This document shows positions 57,832 through 64,000 of a stretch of DNA of 64,000 nucleotides, piece after piece (the stretch's first letter is position 1; every line of letters begins with the position of its first letter). This stretch comes from Chloroflexota bacterium. GTDB lineage: Bacteria > Chloroflexota > Anaerolineae > Anaerolineales > Anaerolineaceae. The stretch lies in the NCBI GenBank assembly GCA_021825925.1, contig JAKAFP010000006.1, positions 1 through 64,000 of the forward strand, given 5' to 3'. Both the position numbers and the translations under genes were made by a program. The notes under the pieces are model-generated. The model did not search any database, was not told the DNA's origin, and worked only from the letters and a program-made list of their open reading frames with translations.

Positions 57832-58985
57832 AGAGTTTGTTGGATCTCTTGGAACAATTCTTCATAAGCACGGGCAATATCATCTGGTTGATAACGGGAA
57901 AAATCCAACTTATTTTGATAATTGTTCTTGCCGGTTTTAAGAACAGCGATCAGGCTTTGCGCAAGTGCTTGAGAATCTCCGATCGGGAAGATGGCCCCCA
58001 TATCATGGATCTTCACAGGTTGACGCACGCCCGGCAAACTTGAAGTAACACATGGGATTCCATTCATCATGGCTTCGATTTGGACTAAACCAAACGCCTC
58101 GGTGGAGTTTAAACTTGGCACCGTTAACACATCCAAATTGGGATAGTATTTCGCCATTTGCTCGGGATCCAGTTCGCCTAAAAACTGCCAATTGCCACTT
58201 GCCTGGAATTTTTCGATCTCAGGCCGTAAGCGTTCAAAATAGGTTTCCTCACTGAACACTTTTTGATAAGTCCCTACAAATTGAACCACTGCAGTAGGAA
58301 ACTCTTTCAATACATCAGGTAGGGCTTTAAGTAAGACTTCAACACCTTTTTCGCTTGCGAAACGGGTGGCCATGCCAATGACAGGATGCCTGTTTTGCGG
58401 ATTATGCTCCCTGGCAAATTCAAAAATACTTTCCTTTGTTACTTCAGGCAGCACTACGGGCGGCGGAATGATCTTGAGCTTTCCCAAGCGTGGTTTCAAA
58501 AAGGAGGAATTCTCCGCATAATCTTGGGTATACGTCACGATGCGATGGGTAAAAAGACCTGTGAGCTGGTTCATAAAAGAAACACCGATATTGGCGATTC
58601 GATTAAACAGCCCGGGGGGCATCAACAGATCACAGTGATAAGTGATGACAGTTGGTTTTCGCAGCAGTCGTCCTCTGAAAGAAATTCCTGCTGCGTCAAA
58701 CTGCGGAAGATGCAATTGGATCACATCTGTTTCGCGCACCAAACGGTTGGCGATCAAACCAAAGGTGGGCATGATCACGCCTTTGCTCAATCTGAACAAA
58801 ACAGGAGCCCTGACAATTCTGACACCATCCACAACTTCTTCAGAAGGTAATTCTTTTTTAAAACGCGAAGTTAAAACAGTGACTTCATGCCCACGCGCAG
58901 CAAAGGCTTTCGCCAGCCTTTCAGCGTAGATGGTCAATCCGCTGATATGGGGACGATAGTAGGTTAGAACAATTAATATTTTCAT
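57828..58985 (-). CDS. GT4-family glycosyltransferase
   Basis: 385 residues with the two-Rossmann GT-B fold. The N-terminal lobe begins ILIVLTYYRPHISGLTIYAERLAKAFAARGHEVTVLT; only fragments are needed to place it. The C-terminal lobe has VIGMATRFASEKGVEVLLKAL and the GT4 EX7E-type block STEAFGLVQIEAMMNGIPCVTS. These retaining enzymes move a sugar from a nucleotide donor to lipid or glycan in the cytosol. It sits five bases after the epimerase gene and overlaps the giant fusion gene, fitting synthesis of a lipid-linked oligosaccharide. Confidence 0.9.
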   Translation of the reverse strand: MKILIVLTYYRPHISGLTIYAERLAKAFAARGHEVTVLTSRFKKELPSEEVVDGVRIVRAPVLFRLSKGVIMPTFGLIANRLVRETDVIQLHLPQFDAAGISFRGRLLRKPTVITYHCDLLMPPGLFNRIANIGVSFMNQLTGLFTHRIVTYTQDYAENSSFLKPRLGKLKIIPPPVVLPEVTKESIFEFAREHNPQNRHPVIGMATRFASEKGVEVLLKALPDVLKEFPTAVVQFVGTYQKVFSEETYFERLRPEIEKFQASGNWQFLGELDPEQMAKYYPNLDVLTVPSLNSTEAFGLVQIEAMMNGIPCVTSSLPGVRQPVKIHDMGAIFPIGDSQALAQSLIAVLKTGKNNYQNKLDFSRYQPDDIARAYEELFQEIQQTL

Positions 58986-58990
58986 ACAAG

Positions 58991-60016
58991 TTAGAAGAGG
59001 TCTTTATTTTCTTTGACCCATGTGAACAATCGCCTGATGCCCTCTTCGACACCCACCTTGGGATTCCAATTTAAAAGTTTGTTGGCTTTCCGAATATCCG
59101 AAATAAACACAGGTTGATCACCTGGGCGCCAATCACCATTTGAGGTTGCGATCTTTTTTCCTAATAATTGCTCAAGAATGGGTTTGAACTCCATCCAAAT
59201 GGAGATGGTATTCTTTCGTCCGCCGCCAATATTGAATACTTGTCCGCCGATCTGGGGTAATCTTTGGAAGGCTGCATCATAGGCATCGCACAGGTCCTCG
59301 ACAAACAAGATATCCCTGACCTGTTTGCCATCACCGTAAATTGAAATGGGACGTCCCGTAATAGCGGCGATCACAAACCAAGCCACCCATCCCTGGTCCT
59401 CGACCCCAAATTGCCTGAGGCCGTAAATGCAGGATTGCCGAAAGACAACGGTATGAAGATCATAGATGCGAGCGTAGTCACGGACATATTGGTCCCCACA
59501 ACCTTTTGAACAGCCGTAAGGCGAATGGAAATCCAGTAATTGCTCTTCGGTTGCACCTTCAGGAAGGTCGGCATAATCGTAGCGTGTATCTTTTTCGACT
59601 ACGCGCACATTCTCCATGCCACCATAAACCTTATTTGTGGATGAAAACAGGAATCCGGGTTTGTTGCCTGAAAGCCGGGCTGCTTCAAGTGTATTAAAGG
59701 TGCCCAGTGCGTTAATATCAAAATCGTTACGCGGGTCAGTGACCGAGGTTGTCACAGCGACCTGTGCCGCCAGGTGCAATATTTTGCTGGCATTACGGGC
59801 TGCCGCTTGAATGGCATCCGCATCCCTTACGTCACCGACCACAAGCTCAAAAGAACCTTTGCCATATTTATCTTCGAGCCATTTCAGGTTTCGTTTTGAG
59901 CCGGCTCTAGAAAGGTTGTCAAAGATGACAATTTTTTCACCGCGAGAAATGCAACGTGAAGCATAGTTCGAGCCGATGAATCCCGCTCCACCGGTGATTA
60001 ACGTCAAATCGCTCAT
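58991..60016 (-). CDS. NAD-dependent nucleotide-sugar epimerase/dehydratase
   Basis: 341 residues, extended short-chain dehydrogenase fold. The NAD motif is TGGAGFIGSNYA at 8-19. LHLAAQVAVTTSV and the catalytic Tyr-x3-Lys in SPYGCSKGCGD follow, with Ser in SSTNKVYG. The substrate part has YGDGKQVRDILFVEDL and VFNIGGG. It resembles CDP-paratose/tyvelose 2-epimerase-type and dTDP/UDP-sugar epimerases; the exact sugar is not readable. The ATG overlaps the flippase-gene stop (ATGA) and AGAGGAAG lies upstream. Confidence 0.9.
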   Translation of the reverse strand: MSDLTLITGGAGFIGSNYASRCISRGEKIVIFDNLSRAGSKRNLKWLEDKYGKGSFELVVGDVRDADAIQAAARNASKILHLAAQVAVTTSVTDPRNDFDINALGTFNTLEAARLSGNKPGFLFSSTNKVYGGMENVRVVEKDTRYDYADLPEGATEEQLLDFHSPYGCSKGCGDQYVRDYARIYDLHTVVFRQSCIYGLRQFGVEDQGWVAWFVIAAITGRPISIYGDGKQVRDILFVEDLCDAYDAAFQRLPQIGGQVFNIGGGRKNTISIWMEFKPILEQLLGKKIATSNGDWRPGDQPVFISDIRKANKLLNWNPKVGVEEGIRRLFTWVKENKDLF

Positions 60017-61041
60017 ACTTCCTCTTTTTCTAGGGAGTCCGTTTTTACGTCACTTGAACCAAAAGTGGATAATATTTTTGAAAAACCCAATCCTTCTCGA
60101 ATCAGACCCCAAATACCAAATATTGCCGAAAAAGAAAATGCAAGCAGGTGCAATATGATGGCATATGCCAATGCCGTTCCTGTTTGTCCGCCCAGGATTG
60201 CGATTGCGGCCACAAAAGAAGCTTCATAAACGCCAAGTGCTGATGGCGCGGAGGGTATGGCAACCCCGAGAGCCATTACCCCCGTAAGGAAAATGCCCCA
60301 CCAGATCGGTGCCCCAGGAATGACTGCATTGACGGCCAGGCAATAAGTTGAGGTCCATACGACCCAATTGATCCCGATCCAAAGCAGGCTTAAATAGAAC
60401 TGGGATGGATTTGCCAGCAATCCAAAACCTTCAATGATGTTCTCAATTTTTGGCAAAATGAATGCCACGATCTTATTTGGTTTTGTAATTTTGTTAGCCC
60501 AGGTAAGAACCTTATCCTTGTTTCTCGCAATCAGAAACAGTAAGAATAAGGCTGCAAATACAAGGATCAAGGCAATTGTAGCGACAGGCTTGATCCAATC
60601 CATACCCAGTAGAAATGGTAATGTGATGATCACATATACTGCAGCGAAGGCAATATCAAAAGCACGTTCAATGACAATGGTTGATAAAACATAAAAAGTG
60701 CCCTTGCCAGTGCTTCGCCCAACAAAAAACGATCGCGCAACTTCTCCGGCACGGAAAGGTAATACATTATTGAGAAAATATCCTTCACTCACCCCAAAGA
60801 AAGATTGTTTGAAGGTGACACCTTTTCCCAATATAACCTGCCAGGCTTTTCCGCGAATCACATACCCGATGACACTGATCGCACATACGATCAAAATAAA
60901 CCCAATTTTGACCGTATGAAATGCGTTCTTTAAATCATCAATTTTGATAAATTTAAATACAGCGTATAACGCAATGGCGCTGATCAATACGCCTGGCAGC
61001 CATCGCAGCAGTTGCTTCCAACCAGATTTCTTTGCCTGCAT
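60013..61041 (-). CDS. Flippase-like membrane protein (lysylphosphatidylglycerol synthase TM family)
   Basis: 342 residues with about eight spans, matching the UPF0104/LPG_synthase_TM family. Landmarks are VIGYVIRGKAWQVIL, NNVLPFRAGEVARSFFVG with the conserved Arg-Ala-Gly-Glu, the ERAFDIAFAAVYV block and ALGVAIPSAPSALGVYEA. Several members near glycosyltransferases act on polyprenyl-linked sugars, so a flippase-type role is plausible but unproven. It starts in a TAATG overlap with lepA and overlaps the epimerase gene, so it belongs to the same string. Confidence 0.88.
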   Translation of the reverse strand: MQAKKSGWKQLLRWLPGVLISAIALYAVFKFIKIDDLKNAFHTVKIGFILIVCAISVIGYVIRGKAWQVILGKGVTFKQSFFGVSEGYFLNNVLPFRAGEVARSFFVGRSTGKGTFYVLSTIVIERAFDIAFAAVYVIITLPFLLGMDWIKPVATIALILVFAALFLLFLIARNKDKVLTWANKITKPNKIVAFILPKIENIIEGFGLLANPSQFYLSLLWIGINWVVWTSTYCLAVNAVIPGAPIWWGIFLTGVMALGVAIPSAPSALGVYEASFVAAIAILGGQTGTALAYAIILHLLAFSFSAIFGIWGLIREGLGFSKILSTFGSSDVKTDSLEKEEV

Positions 61042-62840
61042 TAGTCGTCCCCAAGTCGAAGCACAGCCATGAAGGCTTCCTGTGGAATTTCAACATTACC
61101 CACCATCTTCATGCGGCGCTTGCCTTTCTTTTGTTTTTCAAGCAGTTTCTTCTTGCGGGTGATATCTCCACCATAACATTTAGCCAACACATCTTTTCGC
61201 AGGGCTTTTACATTTGCGCGCGAGATCACACGTCCACTTGCCGAAGCTTGAATAACCACATCAAATAATTGACGTGGAATCAACGCTTTTAGTTTCGTTA
61301 CCAAAGCCTGACCCTTATGGTAAGCATCTTCTTTGTGGACAATTGCAGCCAGAGCGTCCACCGGTTCGGTATCCACCAGAATTTCCAACTTCACCAGGTT
61401 GCCTGGGCGGTAATCAAGGAGATGATAATCCATCGAGGCATAACCCCGGGTGCGTGACTTCAAGTCATCAAAGAAATCCACAATCAATTCCGAAAGGGGA
61501 ATATCGTAATTGAGCTGGACTCTTTTGGGGGCTGGATAGTCTTGTGAAATATAGGTCCCACGGCGTTTGGTCACCAACTCCATGATCGTCCCATAAAAAT
61601 CAGTGGGCGATATCACTTCAAGCCGCATCCACGGTTCGCGAATCTCAGAAATGGAGTTCTCATCAGGCAGCATGGCAGGCGAAGAGACTTTCACAGTCTC
61701 GCCATCGTTCATTACCACTTCGTATTCCACTGAAGGGGCTGTGACAACAATATCCAGGTCATATTCGCGTTCAATACGTTCCTGAATGATTTCCATATGG
61801 AAGAGTCCCAGAAATCCGCAGCGGAAACCGAAATTCAAGGCTTGAGAAGTCTCGGGGTCAAAAATTAGCGAAGCATCATTGAGCTGAAGTTTTTCCAGTG
61901 CTTCCTTGAGTTCAGCGTAATCTTCACCATCCACCGGATAAATACCGGCAAAAACCATGGGCTTTGGGTGCCGGTAACCCGGCAACGGATCACTGGCAGG
62001 ATCACTGGTCAAAGTGAAGGTATCACCCACACGGCATTCCTTAACAGTCTTAAGCCCGGTGGCAACATAGCCAACATCACCTGCCAGCAGTTCATCAATC
62101 ACGATCATTCCGGGGTGAAAAATTCCAATCTCAACCGGTTTAATATCCGTACCATTTGCCATCAAATGCAGCGTGCTGGTGGATTTGATGCTACCCTGCA
62201 TGACACGGATGTAAGCCACCACCCCTTTGTAAGAATCATAATGGGAATCAAAGATCAAAGCCTGCAGTGGAGCATCCACTTTTCCTGTAGGTGCTGGTAT
62301 CTGCTCTACAATGGCGTCCAGTACTTTTTCGATATTGAGACCCTCTTTGGCAGACACCCTCAAAATGGATTCTGCAGGAACCCCCATTAGCGCTTCAATC
62401 TCTTCGGCAACCTCATCGGGTTGTGCAGATGCAAGATCAATTTTGTTGATCACTGGAATGATGGTCAGGTTCGAATCGAGCGCCAGGTAGAGGTTTGCCA
62501 GGGTTTGCGCTTCAATACCCTGGGTTGCATCAACGATCAACAAGGCGCCTTCACACGCGTTAAGCGCCCGGCTAACCTCATAATTAAAATCCACATGTCC
62601 TGGAGTATCAATAAGGTTTAGCTCATACTCCGTTCCTTTATATGGATATTTCATTCTGACTGCGGAGGCTTTGATGGTTACACCTTTTTCACGTTCCAGA
62701 TCCATGGAATCCAGAACCTGCTCCATCATTTCGCGGTCAGAGACAGTGCCCGTAAGTTGCAGCATACGGTCAGCCAGTGTGGACTTTCCGTGGTCAACAT
62801 GAGCGATAATACAGAAATTTCGGATCGTTTGCGAGGACAT
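61041..62840 (-). CDS. lepA: Elongation factor 4
   Basis: 599 residues, typical EF4/LepA, a ribosome-binding GTPase. G1 is AHVDHGKST at 13-21; DTPGHVDF and NKIDLA give G3 and G4. The C-terminal domain unique to LepA contains [16 protein letters not shown] and ends with [29 protein letters not shown] box ends 11 bases before the ATG at 62840, so the mRNA leader may be only a few bases; no Shine-Dalgarno is seen. It follows tlyA after 28 bases and is translationally coupled to the flippase-like gene. Confidence 0.96.
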   Translation of the reverse strand: MSSQTIRNFCIIAHVDHGKSTLADRMLQLTGTVSDREMMEQVLDSMDLEREKGVTIKASAVRMKYPYKGTEYELNLIDTPGHVDFNYEVSRALNACEGALLIVDATQGIEAQTLANLYLALDSNLTIIPVINKIDLASAQPDEVAEEIEALMGVPAESILRVSAKEGLNIEKVLDAIVEQIPAPTGKVDAPLQALIFDSHYDSYKGVVAYIRVMQGSIKSTSTLHLMANGTDIKPVEIGIFHPGMIVIDELLAGDVGYVATGLKTVKECRVGDTFTLTSDPASDPLPGYRHPKPMVFAGIYPVDGEDYAELKEALEKLQLNDASLIFDPETSQALNFGFRCGFLGLFHMEIIQERIEREYDLDIVVTAPSVEYEVVMNDGETVKVSSPAMLPDENSISEIREPWMRLEVISPTDFYGTIMELVTKRRGTYISQDYPAPKRVQLNYDIPLSELIVDFFDDLKSRTRGYASMDYHLLDYRPGNLVKLEILVDTEPVDALAAIVHKEDAYHKGQALVTKLKALIPRQLFDVVIQASASGRVISRANVKALRKDVLAKCYGGDITRKKKLLEKQKKGKRRMKMVGNVEIPQEAFMAVLRLGDD

Positions 62841-62868
62841 AATCGGAGTTTAGTATACCTTAATAGTT

Positions 62869-63684
62869 TTAATTGCTGGCGATTTCCTCGCCCTGTGATT
62901 CAATTGGATAAAGCTTTTCCACCCATTCAGCCGCATTACTTTGACCGGTTGCCGGATAGCAAAGCAGTGTAAGAAATTCGATATTCCCCTTTGGCCCGGT
63001 CAAAGGGGATTGGATCAAACCCTTGATCTCGAACCCCTCTTGAACGGCAAAACTTAAAACTTGTTCCAAAATGCGTTGATGGATCAACCCATCGCGAATT
63101 ACACCCTCCCCCTTGGCGGCATCCTGTCTGCCCGCTTCGAACTGCGGTTTGATCAGCGCCACAACCTGTCCACCGGATTCTTCCAGCCATTTCTTTACGC
63201 TGGGTAGAAGTGTACGTAAAGAAATAAATGAAGCATCAATGGTAACCAGTTGAACGGGTTCACCAAAACCTTCCACATATCTGGCATTTGTTCGTTCCAT
63301 CACCACCACTTGAGGGTGATTTCGCAATTTCCAGTGTATGATGCCATAGCCGACGTCCACGGCAAAAACCTTGGCAGCGCCATGCTGCAGAAGACAGTCT
63401 GTGAATCCCCCGGTGCTGGAACCAATGTCAGCACAAACCAATCCATCCAGATGAAGCAAATCAAAAGACTCTAGAGCACCCAGCAGTTTTTCGCCGCCGC
63501 GCGACACAAATTGTGGAGGTTTATCCACCTCGATCAAATCCGTGCGATTGACCTTGGCGGCAACTTTCAAGATCACCTGTCCGTTGACCCTGGCTTGGCC
63601 TGCCATGATGATCCTTTGGGCAGAAGACCGGCTTTCGGCCAGTCCCAACTCTTCCATATATACATCCAAACGCAATTTTTCCAT
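62869..63684 (-). CDS. tlyA: TlyA-type rRNA 2'-O-methyltransferase (hemolysin A family)
   Basis: 271 residues. An N-terminal S4 RNA-binding domain (residues ~1-60, MEELGLAESRSSAQRIIMAG and DLIEVDKPPQFVSRGG) precedes an FtsJ-like methyltransferase. SAM motif I is ADIGSSTGGFTDCLLQ; later blocks are VTIDASFISLRTLLPS and LIKPQFEAGR. TlyA proteins methylate 16S and/or 23S rRNA cytidines. A TAAAAT box on the minus strand (63692-63697) ends seven bases before the ATG, another leaderless candidate. It is divergent from the UbiA-family gene across 47 bases. Confidence 0.93.
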   Translation of the reverse strand: MEKLRLDVYMEELGLAESRSSAQRIIMAGQARVNGQVILKVAAKVNRTDLIEVDKPPQFVSRGGEKLLGALESFDLLHLDGLVCADIGSSTGGFTDCLLQHGAAKVFAVDVGYGIIHWKLRNHPQVVVMERTNARYVEGFGEPVQLVTIDASFISLRTLLPSVKKWLEESGGQVVALIKPQFEAGRQDAAKGEGVIRDGLIHQRILEQVLSFAVQEGFEIKGLIQSPLTGPKGNIEFLTLLCYPATGQSNAAEWVEKLYPIESQGEEIASN

Positions 63685-63691
63685 GTTTTCA

Positions 63692-63697
63692 ATTTTA
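63692..63697 (-). promoter_or_regulatory. -10 box of tlyA, leaderless candidate
   Basis: TAAAAT on the minus strand ends seven bases before the tlyA ATG at 63684; no Shine-Dalgarno is visible. Confidence 0.45.
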
Positions 63698-63716
63698 CAT
63701 GGTAAAAACCAACTTG

Positions 63717-63725
63717 TGATATATT
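63717..63725 (+). promoter_or_regulatory. Extended -10 of the UbiA-family gene, leaderless candidate
   Basis: TGATATATT, extended -10, ends six bases before the ATG at 63732; no Shine-Dalgarno. Confidence 0.55.
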
Positions 63726-63731
63726 ATCCCT

Positions 63732-64000
63732 ATGCTCAAATACATTTTTAAGGCTATGCGCCCCCGCCAATGGACCAAGAACGCTTTCGTTCTTGCAGCC
63801 CTCGTCTTTGACCGGCAGTTGTTTCATATCCAATCGCTTGAAAGAACTCTACTGACGTTTGTGATCTTTTGTCTGGTTTCAAGCAGCGTGTATCTGATCA
63901 ACGATGTGATGGATATTGATTCTGACCGGCTTCATCCCGTCAAGAAAAATCGTCCCATAGCCTCAGGAAAAGTTCCTGTGAGTGTGGCAGTCATCACAAG
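63732..64000 (+). CDS. UbiA-family decaprenyl-phosphate phosphoribosyltransferase, N-terminal part
   Basis: 89 residues before the window ends. The opening KAMRPRQWTKNAFVLAALVF and the metal/pyrophosphate motif YLINDVMDIDSDRLHPVKKNRPI are characteristic of the UbiA branch that moves phosphoribose from PRPP to polyprenyl phosphate (DPPR synthase). That product is the first intermediate to polyprenyl-phosphate arabinose or ribose, used as sugar donor by membrane glycosyltransferases of the GT-C type. Two spans are visible. Its position next to the glycosylation string fits, though it is divergent and separated by tlyA and lepA. The truncation prevents a full check. Confidence 0.85.
   Translation, partial: MLKYIFKAMRPRQWTKNAFVLAALVFDRQLFHIQSLERTLLTFVIFCLVSSSVYLINDVMDIDSDRLHPVKKNRPIASGKVPVSVAVIT

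Overview
The window is a contiguous 64 kb chromosomal stretch of a bacterium that looks like a member of the Chloroflexota, most likely class Anaerolineae. This is inferred from gene content: Chlor_Arch_YYY (DUF2298) giant membrane proteins, GT39-type polytopic glycosyltransferases, a RpoC with a long coiled-coil insertion after the first zinc site, a UbiA-family polyprenyl-phosphate phosphoribosyltransferase, and many lipobox-carrying secreted proteins. No tRNA, rRNA, CRISPR array, insertion sequence, phage or plasmid gene was seen. Coding density is very high and no gene-free stretch exceeds 300 bases; the longest is the 227-base leader of the glyA-gcvT fusion gene.

Layout. 1-14.5 kb is mixed housekeeping: start of threonine synthase, scpA, an aldo/keto reductase, a zinc-ribbon protein, mutS, a GH13 maltodextrin-active enzyme overlapped with a ketopantoate-reductase-like gene and fmt, a glutaredoxin, and a three-gene run encoding a polytopic S8 protease, an ECF-type sigma factor and a small membrane protein. 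14.6-22.2 kb holds an alpha/beta hydrolase, a serine hydroxymethyltransferase-aminomethyltransferase fusion with an attenuator-like leader, a PLP aminotransferase and a TGS-type nucleoside kinase. 22.2-31.4 kb is an oligosaccharide-uptake operon on the minus strand: LacI regulator, MalE-like lipoprotein, MalF/MalG permeases, a surface GH13 lipoprotein, then a second permease pair whose MalF half is fused to a GT39-like glycosyltransferase. No ABC ATPase is present.

31.5-35.7 kb (mainly plus strand) has a LipM-like octanoyltransferase, a methyltransferase, a SanA-like protein, an HD hydrolase and a TIM-barrel/SnoaL-like fusion protein. From 35.7 to 63.7 kb nearly everything is on the minus strand: tlyA, lepA, a lipid flippase-like protein, an NAD-dependent epimerase, a GT4 glycosyltransferase, a 1806-residue GT39-YYY fusion, a second YYY protein, a further GT39-like protein, cmk, a C69 peptidase, a large sensor kinase, rpoC (without an adjacent rpoB) and a GyrA/ParC-type topoisomerase. 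The window ends in a UbiA-family gene on the plus strand.

The two themes that stand out are (i) polyprenyl-linked sugar and envelope glycosylation (UbiA, GT39 x3, YYY x2, GT4, epimerase, flippase) and (ii) fusion proteins that join steps normally encoded separately (GlyA-GcvT, GT39-MalF, GT39-YYY, TIM barrel-SnoaL, membrane domain-S8 protease). A third pattern is regulatory: several genes have a TATAAT-like -10 box only 6-7 bases before the start codon with no Shine-Dalgarno, suggesting leaderless transcripts. All functions are inferred from reading sequence motifs; no database search was run.
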